The notes: generated by a model not told the origin, from the sequence alone. Counted from the stretch's first letter, positions 10,640 through 21,240 are shown. The stretch: 64,000 bases of DNA from Lepidostoma basale (GCA_022606425.2 JAHDVF020001350.1:1302001-1366000); one strand, 5' to 3'. Numbers and translations: made by a program.

Positions 10640-11265
10640 CAGCAAAATGTAACATATCATATCTTGGCCAAATTACATACCTTGGCCAAATCATTCAATT
10701 AGGCATAAACAATTTCGAGAAAGAAGCCGACTGAAGAATTTAGTTGGGTTGGGCGGCCTTTGGAAAATTACGTCATGTTCTCACCTCTAAAATACCACAA
10801 TGCCTCAAGACTAAAGTCTTCAACCAGCGCGTCTTGCCAGTCATGACGTACGGAGCCGAGACGTGGACACTGACAAAAGGTCTGGTCTACATATTCAAGG
10901 TCGCCCAACGCGCCATGAAAAGAGCCATGCTTGGAATTACCTTGAGGGACATATTTAGAAACGAATTTATTCGTCAACAAACGTGGCTCTGAGGATGGGT
11001 AGGCTGAAGTGGCGATGGGCTGGCCATATCTGTCGAGATCATATCGGAGAACCGATGGCCGATGAGGGAGACGGGTTCTGGAGTGGAGACCGCGTACAGG
11101 ATTCCGCAGAGTTGGACGTCCCCCTGCCCGATGGACCGACGATCTGAAGAGGATTGCTGGACATAGATGGATGGCAGCGGTAATGGATAGGGGGCGGTGG
11201 CGTGCTTTGAGAGAGGCCAACATTCAGCAGTGGATAGCAGACGGCTGATGACGATGATGATGAAA
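10640..11265 (+). mobile_element. LINE family A relative, 3' end with (GAT)n tail
   Basis: A frame at 10744-10992 reads LGWAAFGKLRHVLTSK then LPVMTYGAETWTLTKG and QRAMKRAMLGITLRDI. A frameshift near 10985 is followed by GRLKWRWAGHICRDH and WSGDRVQDSAE-like text in other frames. It ends GATGACGATGATGATGA. Confidence 0.82.
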
Positions 11266-11490
11266 GTGCAACATTTTTTTGCTGGTCCCTGGGATGACAT
11301 TTGGGCCGTTTAGTGTGGTAGTTTGCCACTGCTTTCCACATTTATATACATCAGATTATTTGGACCCAATTGAATCCAACAAGAATCCCGAGACCATCGG
11401 TATGGTATGTAAAGAGTTGCTCTTTGTCTGTTATTTATCTTTGGGTTCAAAATGAAAGCTCATTTAAACCATGAACTTAAAAAAACGACA
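11266..11490. other. Unassigned
   Basis: A minus-strand stretch reads AVANYHTKRPKCHPRDQQ at about 11330-11280 but has no partner or splice context that I can trust. Confidence 0.3.
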
Positions 11491-11502
11491 TAAGTACGCA
11501 GG

Positions 11503-11950
11503 GGTTCGAATTGTCAGTAGGGTCGCGGCGAGTCACATCTTGCTGGAGGGTGTGATTCTATAAAATGCTGCGAAACGCCCAGTTGCATTCCACCGGCAAC
11601 ACTACTGACTAGTCCAACTCGTTAGCGTCCCTGTCGCGAGCCCCGTGCAATGGGATCACACTCATAACCGTGTGACCATAGCAGATAACGAGGGGATGAA
11701 AGGCGAGTTTCTGGCGCCTTCAAACCAGATCCAGCTAAGGGAAGGTAACCCCGACAAAAAAATCTACCAGAGAAGGCAACGGGAAACCACTCTGGTCACC
11801 TTTTCCCAGGAATCACTATGGCGAAAAAGAGTGGACAGGAATAACAAGAGTTCAGAACCTGTTCCAAATGGCGCAGTATAGAGATGCCTTTGCTGTAGTG
11901 ATCGCCAACGTTGGGGGGACCTGACATGGCACCGAAAGAAGAAGAAGAAG
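11503..11950 (+). mobile_element. Short non-autonomous LINE-derived element with exact target duplication
   Basis: The 5' part (to about 11825) resembles the 5' leader of insect RTE-like LINEs, including AGAAGGCAACGGGAAACCAC. It joins directly to the family B 3' end (GGAATAACAAGAGTTCAGAA, GATCGCCAACGTTGGGGGGA, (GAA)n tail). Both flanks carry AAGTACGCAGG (11492-11502 and 11948-11958), overlapping the tail by one GAA unit. It is complete, about 448 nt and without an RT. Confidence 0.85.
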
Positions 11951-11959
11951 TACGCAGGT

Positions 11960-12517
11960 TTTTAAAATTAAATATATAACCTAGCCTAACCAATTATAAT
12001 ATTGAATTCGAAAACGTCTTCATCTACAATGATAAAATAATATTTTCTACAAATTTTGTAACGAACTAACGTTTTACAATTATATAAATTTCTATATTGG
12101 ATAAAAAAAGTTGGCTTCATTTAAGAAGTACTTTACAATATTCAAGTTAATTGAAACTAATATTATTAAAAAATTAAAAATGATGGTCACGTTATTATGT
12201 AAGCATTTTGTATTTTCGGAGAAATAAATGTTAAATAGAAAAATTTTACACGTTTAATTAATGCCTTTATAAGGGAAAAATTTACATTTAAAAATAATAT
12301 TTTTGATACAATCCACACGTACTGTTTGAGTGAAAAGGCCTTAGAATTTCTATATGAAAAATTCGGTTAGTTATATAAACATTTACTAAATTTCTACGAA
12401 AGCTATAATTCTACAGCAAAAAAATCTAAAAAAGTTATATGAAATCTCGTTAGAGTGTTGTCACTTCTAAGAAAATGTTAAATATTATATAATTTTCTGA
12501 TACTTTATTATTCTGAG
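11960..12517. other. AT-rich stretch, nothing recognised
   Basis: No coding motif or repeat recognised. Confidence 0.5.
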
Positions 12518-12805
12518 CTAACTAACTAACCAGTGTTCCTTTATCTCAAGTTCCATTTACATCGTAAACAAATGCTTTTTTACCATTTTGTCTTCATTAT
12601 TTTTTTCCAAGTGTCCTAATCATCTTAATGTTGTTTTCATTATTTCGTTCATAACACTTTTATACGCACCGTATTCATTTCTTATAATTTTATTTGATAC
12701 TCTATCATGTACAGATTTTTTACACATCCTTATTTTGCCAGTTCCATACATAAAGGTCGATACAAGGTCTAAATCTTCATTATTTGTCCTCATTAAAAAT
12801 GGTCA
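12518..12805 (-). mobile_element. LINE family C fragment
   Basis: The minus strand carries the KMWMELAK-like start, a decayed RMCKKSVHDRVSN, and KTTLRWLGHLEK equivalents. AACTAACTAACC at the low end is the (TTAG)n-type tail, but the terminal hairpin segment is missing, so it is internally deleted. Confidence 0.7.
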
Positions 12806-12861
12806 AGAGGCGCCAAAAGATACTCGTTACATACTAGACTAAGTAGGCTAAGATAGGCTAG

Positions 12862-13085
12862 ACATGATGAGAGAAAATGCCGCTATCTCAGGCACCAAAG
12901 AGAACCCTTGAGGGACATCCGAGTGGAAAGAAATGGGTCCGTAGGCCTGGACTTCGATGGGAGGATGAGGTGAGGAAGGACGCTACAGAACTACTGCAAA
13001 CCAGAGACTGGAAGGCCGCAACAGGCGACAGAAGTGCTTGGAGGCGAGGATTGAAGGAAGCAAAGGCTCGACCCAGGAATACTAA
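12862..13085 (+). mobile_element. LINE family D-type 3' fragment
   Basis: A frame at 12877 reads PLSQAPKRTLEGHPSGKKW, then RPGLRWEDEVRKDATELLQT and AWRRGLKEAKARP, parallel to the family D order LLEWHPGGRR ... LRWEDEV ... SWRRRILEAKA. Confidence 0.75.
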
Positions 13086-13274
13086 TATAACTAAATCTAT
13101 ACGTTACCCAAGGCTAGAGCAGAGCAAGGGGGCATATCTTATTTTATGCCTCAAATTGCCGCACAGAGGCGCTTCGGAGTTCTTCTGTATTGAAAGCGAT
13201 TCGTCTTTTATATCAGGTGACAAAGGAGATAGACCTATTCGGATGCAATTAAAGCAAATTCGTGAATATTATAA

Positions 13275-13425
13275 GTTAACGATGTGAATCAATTGTGAAG
13301 TCGAAGAAATCATGATCAAATTAAACAAATTTTAAAGGTCTGCCATCTTAGAAGTCGAAAGAATTGACATACGTTTAACACTCTCTATATGAATGTAGAG
13401 GAACTATCGTTCTTTCGAAAGATTT
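13275..13425 (+). mobile_element. LINE family C remnant
   Basis: ATCATGATCAAATTAAACAAAT, then TTAGAAGTCGAAAGAATTGA and ATGAATGTAGAGGAA are the DQIKQI ... RSRKN ... MNVEE region, decayed. Confidence 0.6.
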
Positions 13426-13527
13426 CTTCTTCTTCTTCACACAACAGTTATGATTCAGGAACTATTGTGATTTTATAAACGTGTTTAAAACAATTACTTC
13501 GTATTTTTTTACCTCACTAAATACATA

Positions 13528-13940
13528 AACATCCTTAAAACCGTAAAATACCGATCAACCTGAAACGATAAGTCTATGAAGTCTGTGTTCTGCCAGTTGG
13601 TACTTATGGTCTTGAAACTGTAACATTGTCCAAACAAGTGCCGAGAAACTACGAGTGACCCAAAGAGCCATGGAAAGAGCCATGTGAGGAATAAGCCTAA
13701 AAGACAGAGTCAGAAACGATACGAAAAATTGACAAGAAGATTTCTGACTTGAAGACCGTTGACGGCAAAGAGAAGTGCAGGGCGACCGCAACTACCGTGG
13801 AAGGATGACCTGAACAGACATGTCGGAATAACCTGAATGCAGTATGCACAAGACAGAGTGACATGGAAGCGAATGGTGGAGGCATTTGTTCAGGAGTGGA
13901 CGGGAATAGGCTCAGGAAGAAGGAGGAAGAAGATAAATAA
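13528..13940 (+). mobile_element. LINE family A 3' end, internally deleted
   Basis: It starts CCTTAAAACCGTAAAATACC and reads VGTYGLETVTLSKQ, QRAMERAM (then a stop) and, after a deletion near 13725, the WTRRFLT.RPLTAKRSAGRP block to RMVEAFVQEWTGIG. Tail is GGAGGAAGAAG. Confidence 0.8.
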
Positions 13941-14103
13941 ACAGAAAAGAATCTATGCATTTTGTTTTGGTAGCGCTATTATTAAAACCAGATTATGATA
14001 TTTGAATGGCAGCGACATCTATCGACGAAATAATGAAATAAACGCATTTCTTCTACATTATATTCACTATTACTTGCCGATTCATTATTGAATCATCTTT
14101 TCT

Positions 14104-14240
14104 ACTTTGTAAAACAACTTAAATATTTATTTCGTATATATAATACAGTATTTATCTACGCTGATGAAGGACTCGTGTGTCCTGAAACATGTTTGTGTTA
14201 AAATTTGTAAGTATTTTAAATAAAGTGTTGTTTTACAAAG
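14104..14240. mobile_element. Hammerhead-bearing inverted repeat (GGAC class)
   Basis: Left arm CTTTGTAAAACAACTT (14105-14120) and right arm AAGTGTTGTTTTACAAAG (14223-14240) are inverted; the hammerhead core lies between them. Same layout as the GUCAAC-class elements although the sequence is unrelated. Confidence 0.7.
14161..14193 (+). ncRNA. Hammerhead ribozyme (GGAC class)
   Basis: CTGATGA at 14161-14167, stem II AGGAC/GTCCT (five pairs, loop TCGTGT), GAAAC at 14184-14188, palindrome ACATGT, then GTT as cleavage triplet. UACG upstream can pair with UGUG downstream as the base of stem I. The core is fully canonical. Confidence 0.8.
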
Positions 14241-14326
14241 CAAAAAACATTGTTTAAATAAACTCATGTATACCCTAAAGAAACAATTCACGAGAAATTT
14301 TAATAGTTAAATATATTATAATATAC

Positions 14327-14420
14327 TTAACCTTTTCCACTCCAATGTCGAGTGTGACTCGACAAAGCATTTCTTACACTAACTTCTGTGTCGAACTAGA
14401 CTCGAAATTCTTCGACGCAA
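14327..14420. repeat. Possible piggyBac-like terminus
   Basis: TTAACCTTTTCCACTCC followed by inverted GTCGAGTGTGACTCGAC resembles the TTAACCCTTTGCACTCGAG type of terminus also seen inverted at 63835. No second end or transposase. Confidence 0.35.
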
Positions 14421-14639
14421 TTTACAAAATTAAATATTCATAATGATTATAACATACTTTTCACCTTATAATTAGTTTTTTTTTATATGTGTGTAGACTA
14501 GTTCTTCCTTATATATTTTTGGTAATTTATTAAGCGTTTGGTGGCATTAAAGATTGCAAATGGTTAAGTTACAATGTAGTTTAAAAATATTATGAATAAC
14601 GTGTACCCACCATCTTCGAGTAATCAAAATATCTTCTTT

Positions 14640-15125
14640 TTCTTCTTCTTCGATGGCCCTACAGCCCATATCGAGCCTTAGCCTCCAGTATTCTTCGCCT
14701 CCAACTCCTCCTGCACTCCGCTTCGACCCTCCAATCTGACACTCGTAACAACTTCGCCCCATCTCTCCCAACATCATCCTCCCATCGCAGCTTTGATCGT
14801 CCAATTGGTCTTCTACCACCTGGGTGCCACTCTAGTAATCTTTTTTGGGTTCGCGGTGACGGCATCCTCTGCACGTGACCGGCCCAACTCAGTCTATTCA
14901 GTCTAACCTGTGTGGAGAGACTGGGAGCTTTGTTAATATGGTACAGCTCGTCATTATGCCGCACTCTCCAGCCTTCACCGTCATTCACAGGTCCCAGAAT
15001 TCTGCGCAGCACCCTTCTCTCAAAAGTATCCAGTCGCTCTGCGGATTTCGCTGTCATTGTCCACGCCTCACACCCACAGGTCACTACTGTTCGAATGATC
15101 GTTTTATACAGGCAATCAAAATATA
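14640..15125 (-). mobile_element. LINE family D 3' end, long copy
   Basis: The minus strand reads YKTIIRTVVTCGCEAWTMTA, SAERLDTFERRVLRRILGP, LNRLSWAGHVQRMPSPRT, PIGRSKLRWEDDVGRDGAKL and RRILEAKARYGL in one frame, with an RRRR-coding (GAA)n tail at 14640. Confidence 0.88.
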
Positions 15126-15174
15126 ATATAGTAAATCTAATGATTTTACTGAAATCTCCTGATGGAAGTTCATA

Positions 15175-15645
15175 ACATGAGAAGTTTTGAAACAGAAGAA
15201 GGATGAGAGCAGAATCAATGCGGTAGAGATGAGATTCCTTTAGGCGTATTTGGGGTAACACGATGTACAACAGAATTTCAAATGCTGGCATGAGAAAGGA
15301 ATGTAGAGCGGAATAAAGCAATATGAACAAAAACATGAAGAGATCAAAGCGTTTGTTTTTACATATGGAACGTATGGATGAAGGAGTTATGGTTAAGAAA
15401 ATATACGTAACGGTGTGAGCGGAGTACGGAGTTGTGGAAGAACGAGGAAAACTTGGCATAACCAAATTAATCAAATTTTAAAGGTCGGCCATGCTAGACG
15501 TTGAAAAAATCGACATGCGTCTATGACTCAATGTATAAATGTGAAGGAATCTAGAGACGTGTGTCTGGATCGATTAGTGTCGGTTAATTCTCTTTGCCTA
15601 CCCCTTCGGAGAAACTGCGTGATGGTTTGTTGTTGTTGTTGTTCA
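15175..15645 (+). mobile_element. LINE family C copy, 3' end with (GTT)n tail
   Basis: Order ESRINAVEMR, a decayed RMW..., HMERMDEGVMVKKIYV, RKTWHNQINQ and the 3' end CCCCTTCGGAGAAACTGCGT with GATGGTTTGTTGTTGTTG. Broken by frameshifts. The tail differs from the more common (TTAG)n. Confidence 0.78.
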
Positions 15646-15724
15646 TAAAATAATTTTTTTGTTTATTGAATTATTTTAGAATTTTCTTATTTGTAAATAA
15701 TACCATATTAAACATTTATAATAT

Positions 15725-16022
15725 ATAATACAAGCGGACCCGACAGATGTTATCCTGCCCGAACGTTGGCTTGCTTGCTATTAGCTGGTTCAGAAAACGT
15801 TTCTTCGATATTCGTATTTTCGATTAACTATATACCAAATAATAAACTCTATACTCAATACGCACGCAATTGTGATTCATGCCATACATGGAATGAACTC
15901 TTCAGAAGGTTTTGACGGTCACCTACCGGATCCAAATACACACAAAAAATTTCATCAAAACCGGTCCAGCCGTTTAGGAGGAGTTTAACTACATACGCCT
16001 GTACAGTTGTTTATATAAAGAT
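15725..16022 (+). mobile_element. SINE or short LINE-tail element
   Basis: ATTTCATCAAAACCGGTCCA followed by GCCGTTTAGGAGGAGTTTAA is a 3' segment widespread in insect genomes. The 5' part (CCGACAGATGTTATCCTGCC) fits the head of such short elements. No ORF. Confidence 0.6.
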
Positions 16023-16035
16023 TTATATTCATTTC

Positions 16036-16090
16036 GTTTCGGCAGCTTGCTACCAGCGAGCAGCGAGCAGCTGAAACCGATGGAAACTAA
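16036..16090 (+). repeat. CAG/CTG-rich remnant similar to the CCAGAAGA-class hammerhead element
   Basis: GTTTCGGCAGCTTGCTACCA and AGCAGCTGAAACCGATGG resemble both orientations of the repeat seen at 55301-55370, but the core box is lost. Confidence 0.35.
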
Positions 16091-16174
16091 AATAATATTA
16101 TACTCGTAAGTGGAATAAAACGAATTAATATTATTTTTTTTGCCTGGAATGCCGCCCGAAAAATAATTCACCCA

Positions 16175-16672
16175 TTGAAAACTTATGATTACATAAACGC
16201 AATAAAATTCTATGTTAATGGTAAATGGTATGTTGATGAAAGTAGAATAAATGCGGTAGAAATGAGATCTCTAAGACGAATGTGTAGCAAATCTGTATAT
16301 GATAGAGTGACAAATGCAAGTATAAGAAGTGAATGTGGTGTGAATGAAAGTGTTATGAACAAAATAAGGAAAGGGTCATTAAGAATGTTTGGACACATGG
16401 CAAGAATGAGTGAAGACAGAATGGTAAAGAAGGTATATGTAAATGGCGTGAACGGAACTAGAAATAGAGGAAGACCGAGGAAAACGTGGCACGATCAAAT
16501 CAATTTAATATTATTATATGACGGTCACGTGAAGAGTCGGAGAAATCAACGTGCGTGCATGACAAGATGTCTGAATGTAGAGGAATCTAGTGAAGTATGT
16601 CAGGACAGAACAGTGTGGCGTTCCATTCTTTCTGCCTACCCCTCCGGAGAGACGGCGTCATGGTAAGTTAAT
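16175..16672 (+). mobile_element. LINE family C, C-terminal ORF of 163 codons
   Basis: An uninterrupted frame 16175-16666 reads DESRINAVEMRSLRRMCSKS, ESVMNKIRKGSLRMFGHMAR, RGRPRKTWHDQINL, RCLNVEESSEVCQDRTVWRS and ends SAYPSGETASW. It contains the terminal hairpin CCCCTCCGGAGAG and ends GGTAAGTTAAT. This is the longest open family C copy here. Confidence 0.85.
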
Positions 16673-16800
16673 TATAATAAATCAATTTTTCCTAAATATT
16701 ATTATATTTAATAAACATTATTATTACAATATTTCATAAACGATATTAATTTATGAACTCCTGTGAATATTGAAGGCCGATTATTAACTGTATCTCATTT
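16673..16800. repeat. Repeat pair partner of 37925-38042
   Basis: CAATATTTCATAAACGATATT and TTATGAACTCCTGTGAATATT recur inverted at 37935-38000. Both copies lie beside family C LINEs, so the block may be linked to that family or be a separate repeat. Confidence 0.6.
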
Positions 16801-16961
16801 CGAAAAACAGTCCTAAGGGCATTCCCTTGCGGCCATTTACCACGGTTACCCTTTGCGGAATAGTCTTGTTTAGAATCGCTGAACCTTTTTTTAAATTATA
16901 TTATGGTATTTTCTTTATGCTGTTTGTTGTAGTTTAGTTGTTGTAAAATAAATCAATTCGA

Positions 16962-17540
16962 TTGGACCGAGATAACCAAACCGCAGAGCTAAAAAGAAAA
17001 ATTAGACCAAGCTGGGCAGCTTTCGGAAACATGAGTTACATCCTTAAAAACCGGAAAATACCGATCAACCTGAAACGAAAAGTCTATGTAGCCCGCGTAC
17101 TACCAGTTGGTACTTATGGTCTTGAAACTGTTACATTGTCCAAACAATGTGCCAAAAAACTACGAGTGACCCAAAGAGCCATGGAAAGTACCATGTTGGG
17201 AATAAGTCTAAGAGACAGAGTCAGAAACGATACGGTGAGAGAAAAAACAAAGGTCACTGACATCATCCACCGGGTGGTGACTCTAAAATAGCAACGGGCA
17301 GGTCACGTAGACAGAAGCTCAGATGAAAAGTGGACAAGAAGACTGCTGACTTGGAGACCGTGGACGGCAAATAGAAGTGCAGGGCTACCGCAACTACGGT
17401 GGAAGGATGATCTGAACAGACACGCTGGAATAACCTGGATGCAGTCTGCACAGGACAGAGTGACATGGAAGTGAATGGAGGAGGCCTTTGTCCAGAAGTG
17501 GATGGGAATAGGCTGAGGAGGAGGAAGAATAAGAAGAACT
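16962..17540 (+). mobile_element. LINE family A 3' end
   Basis: A frame at 16962-17291 reads SWAAFGNMSYILKNRKIPIN, LPVGTYGLETVTLSKQ, QRAMESTMLGISLRDRVRND and TKVTDIIHRVVTLK, then a stop where other copies have WQWAGHVARSSDEKW. The rest follows to EEAFVQKWMGIG and AAGAATAAGAAGAA. One of the best family A copies. Confidence 0.87.
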
Positions 17541-17602
17541 AATTTGATAACGCTGTCAAATCAGTGTCTGTCATTTTCGGACAGACAGCAGGCCTCCCCA
17601 TT

Positions 17603-17675
17603 TTTTTTATTGACTTCGACCCCTTGCAAGTGAAATTAACCCTTGGGGGTCGATAAAGACCCTGGGAATCACTGG
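17603..17675 (-). mobile_element. hAT-like terminus fragment
   Basis: On the minus strand CAGTGATTCCCAGGGTCTTT and then CCCCCAAGGGTTAATTTC and TTGCAAGGGGTC match the left end of the elements at 4595 and 45543. Confidence 0.65.
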
Positions 17676-17749
17676 TCTAAACCAACGCAGTGATACATTT
17701 ATAATTTTATTCATAAAACTTTATTTTATTCAGAACTTGAAATTATGTC

Positions 17750-17900
17750 ATATACCGTTTTACCACACGTAAGTATAATAGATTTCATCTGAATGGCATT
17801 TTACTCCATGTTCTTTTCCCAGGTCCATTTTTCACATCCACACCTAAGGAATGGAATCAGAACTCCATCGTGTACGACGAGAAAATTCATAATGGAAACA
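17750..17900 (-). mobile_element. LINE family C remnant
   Basis: TACCGTTTTACCACACGTAA, CCCAGGTCCATTTTTCACAT and the ACTCCATCGTG block are decayed forms of the family C region around MCGKTVYD and the upstream LVPTLMYGSE. Confidence 0.45.
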
Positions 17901-18256
17901 TCGAGATGTGGGGTTTGAGGTATAATTTCCTTTTTTGTTTATTAAGTTCATATTATTTCATCATATCTGTCCGTTCTCTTTCGTTTTATATCATGAATAT
18001 ATTGATCACCCTAGCACAGTGGTCGGTAAACCGCGGCTAGCGAGCCATAGCGGTTCTTTGACTACTATTATAGAAAGCGTCTCTTCCGCGAAGGACAGGT
18101 TAAAAAGTATTTTCATTTCATTTTAATTGAATAGTATAATATTTTATCACAAAATTTATTTAATCCGCCTAGAATCGTGTCCATTGAAAACACTTTCTCA
18201 AGGTTTCATATTTGAGTCATGTTCTAAGGGGATAAAAATACCACCTCCTTCGGTTG

Positions 18257-18550
18257 ATATTTATTATCATCAGCCGTCTGTCATCCACTGCTGAATGTAG
18301 GCCTCTCCCAAAGCACGTCACCGCCCCCTATCCATTGCCGCTCCCATCCATCCATGTCCAATGTCCATATATGACTTTCGTCTTGTTTAAATTCATCTCG
18401 AGACCCACTCGTCTGGATGCAGTAGTGTTCGTTCATCAAGCATGCCTTCGAGTTCCCCCACGGATTCCGCTAGAAAGACAATGTCATCTGCAAAGCGAAG
18501 GTGGGAAATGTACTCGCCATTTATGTTGAGGCCACGTTCAAACCAGTCCC
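18257..18550 (-). mobile_element. RTE-like LINE fragment with RT YADD-equivalent box
   Basis: The minus strand reads ERGLNINGEYISHLRFADDI then VFLAESVGELEGMLDE, the catalytic FADD region of an RTE-type RT, then after a deletion the 3' end (GCAGTGGATGACAGACGGCT, GATGATAATAA tail). It is related to the copy at 10640-11265. Confidence 0.8.
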
Positions 18551-18749
18551 GAGTTTGGAAAGCTGGCTGGAAAATTTCCTAAGAGAGGCTAGCCTAACAA
18601 CAAAATACAGACCAAGGGTCTAAAAAGATATTAATGAAATACTTATAATAAAATAGTGAATGAAATAGTAGGCCATATATCAAATTGGTACGATCAAATC
18701 AATCACATATTAAATGTCGACCACGTGAGGAGTCAGAGAAACAGACGAA

Positions 18750-18872
18750 TTTCGTGGCAGAGTGGCAAGAGCTAAGACTGCCACATCCCAGGTTCGATTA
18801 CCGGCGATGGCAGTGTGATTGTCACACTCTCTTTGGTCTAGTATAGAATTCACATTAGGCGAGAATTAGTAG
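18750..18872 (+). mobile_element. tRNA-derived SINE (S1), truncated
   Basis: CGTGGCAGAGTGGCAAGAGC is a tRNA-like A box region and CAGGTTCGATTACC a B box; it is followed by GCGATGGCAGTGTGATTGTC, shared with five other copies. It interrupts a family C LINE and cannot fold as a full tRNA. Confidence 0.8.
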
Positions 18873-18904
18873 TGCGCGTATGATACGATTCATAAATATT
18901 GAGA

Positions 18905-19216
18905 AATCAAGAAACTGAGGACGATAGCAGGCAAGACACTGAGAAAACGCGTGAGGAACACCAGACTAAGAGAGATATGTGAGGTTGAGGATATTATAAG
19001 ATGGAGTAGACAGCGAAAGGGAACTGGTACGGTCATGTTCAAAGAATGCACACCACCAGACTCCCCTATATTACACTACATAATCAGCCTCATGGGACTC
19101 GTCCTCGTAGAAAACCTCCTAAAAGATGGAATGACAGCTGGGAGTCTACCTCATATGAGGAGCAACACTCTGGAGAACAGACCATATAGGTCAACAACAA
19201 GAAAGAATAATAATAA
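18905..19216 (+). mobile_element. LINE family E fragment nested in family C
   Basis: It reads KKLRTIAGKTLRKRVRNTRL then REICEVEDIIRWSRQRKGTG, with later frames giving RPPKRWNDSWEST-like text and an AATAATAAGAAG tail. Possible short duplication AATCAAG on both sides. Confidence 0.78.
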
Positions 19217-19315
19217 GAAGAGTAATCAAGAGAAGTATGTCAGAAAAGAAGAGTATGGTGATCCATTATTTCTGCCTATTCCTTCGGGGAGACAGCGTAA
19301 TGGCTAGTTGGTTAG

Positions 19316-20345
19316 TTTGTTTAAGATTTCATTTATTTATTTTTAAACATATCTAAAGCATTACAGATTTTTTTTCCAATACACTAAAGATACAAGTTAG
19401 AGATACACAATAATAAGTAATACATAATAGATTAATAAAAAGAGCGAGAAACATAAGATGCATGACAAATTAATAAAATAAATATACCATACAATTATAA
19501 TAAAGATAGTGCTTCCCTCAGATGAGCCAAACTATCACAAAATATGTCAAACGATACGATTAAGCAAAGATAATGCTCTACCTACCGGCATAACCATTGG
19601 CAGGTTGGTTCTGCATCGTGGGAGATAAAACAATCTATGGCCCCTTTGTCGGAGATAATTATCAGGGACGAACAGACCTACATCACTCAGGATTTCTGAG
19701 TTGTGTATACAACCGCCTATCAGTCGAAAGAAATGGACACCCAAGTGAATGTCTCGTCTCCTCTCGAGTGACTGGTAGTCTAGCATCCCTAGCAAGAAAT
19801 CAGTTGGAAAGAGCCACGGGTAATATCCATACTCCCTAAGATAGAGGTATCGCAGAAATTTTTATTGCACCCTCTCCACCATCAGGGAATATCGAACCTC
19901 ATGCGGCGCCCAGATAATGGAACTAAATTCCAACCGACTTCTCACCAGAGAGTTATACAGCAGCTTCAGCATCTGAATATTATGAAAGATCTTGGCGTTT
20001 CTAATGACAAAACCAAGCATTTTGAGGGAGCTATTACATAATGAAGTTATGTGAAGACTAAACGACAAGCGAGCATCGAACAACACCCCTAGATCCATGG
20101 ACGTCAAGCTGGGCTTTATCCATTAGATATCTGAAGTAAATTGTTTTAGTTGCTCTTGTAAACGACATTACAAAACACTTGGAGATGTTGAAGAACAATT
20201 TGTTATGTTTACTCCATTGCATGATGCTTTGTATATCGCGCTGGAGATTCAAGCAGTCTGAAGGAGACTGAATTTTACTGAATATTTTTAAGTCATCAGC
20301 AAATAAGAGAAATTTTGAAGACTCAATTACATTTGATATATCATA
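19316..20345 (-). mobile_element. Jockey-like LINE family H1, C-terminal half
   Basis: The minus strand reads NLQRDIQSIMQWSKHNKLFF, KCFVMSFTRATKTIYF, DLGVLFDARLSFSLHI, MLGFVIRNAKIFHN and YNSLVRSRLEFSSIIWAPHE, then after a frameshift LGMLDYQSLERRRDIHLGVH and DVGLFVPDNYLRQRGHRLFY. These are the RT thumb and C-terminal region of a Jockey clade element. The 3' UTR ends with AATAAATAAATGAAATC. Confidence 0.88.
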
Positions 20346-20371
20346 TTACAAAGTATAAAATTTTGCTTTAT

Positions 20372-21240
20372 TTATTGAGTTGATGCAAAAGTTATGACCG
20401 TTTTTCATGATCCTAGGTAAAAAAAAAATTCTTCAGAAATGATTAATGGTATCTTCTTTTAAATGATTCCATTGTATAAATGATGCTTTCCCTCTACTTT
20501 CTATTCAGTTTTGGCCTGGCCAGAGTACAGTGAAGAGTCCTTGTATTTTTTCAAAATGTCGGTAATAAAGTGCATTTACGGCATTGTTTACATTATGAAT
20601 TCCGTAAAGACGATACCGCGAGTGTGGCAACCAAAAACATTTGCGAAGTGTATGGAGCAGATGTCATCAAAGTTCGACAGGTACGAAGATGGTTTACAAA
20701 ATTCCGATCTGGTTTTTTTTTTTACTAATTGATAATGCTTTGTGTTTGGTGAGATTGTAAGGGTATTGTGTATTTTGAACTCTTGGAACGCAATCAGACA
20801 ATTACAGCAGAACGATATTGTCAGCAATTATCCTAATTGAACAACGCCCTTCAAAAGGATAGACCAGGATTAGTAAACAGAAAAGGGGTAGTGTTTCATC
20901 ACGACAACGGGCGACCACATGTGGCTATGATGACCCAACACAAGCTAAATGAGTTTAATTGGAATGTTATCAAGCATCCACCGTATTCTCTAGATCTTGC
21001 TCCTTCCGATTTTCATTTATTCCGATCACTGCAAAAAATTTTAAATGATAAAAAATTTGATACAATAGAGCAGGTAAAAACATCTCTTACTACATTTTTC
21101 GCATCGAAATCCACGGAATTTTACACTAATGGTATTAATAAGTTGATAGAAAGATGGGAGAAGGTTATAAGAACTGATGGAAATTATATAATTGATTAAG
21201 TAAATAATACAAATCCAAAATTTTTTTTTTTTTAATTTAA
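20372..21240 (+). pseudogene. mariner transposase (DD34D), internally deleted
   Basis: The start TTGAGTTGATGCAAAAGTTA resembles a mariner terminal repeat. The N-terminal part (20553-20720) has a decayed KTIPRVWQPKTFAKC and FDRYEDG. The C-terminal frame 20837-21199 has VVFHHDNGRPHVA and HPPYSLDLAPSDFHLF; 34 residues separate the Asp of HDN from the Asp of APSD, the mariner spacing. The central part with the first catalytic Asp is deleted or scrambled, so it cannot be active. The right terminal repeat is not clear. Confidence 0.88.

Larger units (their letters stand above)
18660..19315 (+). mobile_element. LINE family C copy interrupted by a SINE and a family E LINE
   Basis: Family C sequence is in three parts: 18660-18749 (ATTGGTACGATCAAATCAAT, ACGTGAGGAGTCAGAGAAAC), 18873-18915 (TGCGCGTATGATACGATTCA) and 19215-19315 (GAGAAGTATGTCAGAAAAGA, CCTTCGGGGAGACAGCGTAA, tail GGTTAG). 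The order shows two later insertions. Confidence 0.75.

Noticed and set aside
10768..11341. Three overlapping minus-strand frames of 100-151 codons
   Set aside because: They lie opposite a LINE fragment with clear RT C-terminal text on the plus strand.
20588..20827. Minus-strand frame opposite the mariner N-terminal part
   Set aside because: No motif; shadow of the decayed transposase.
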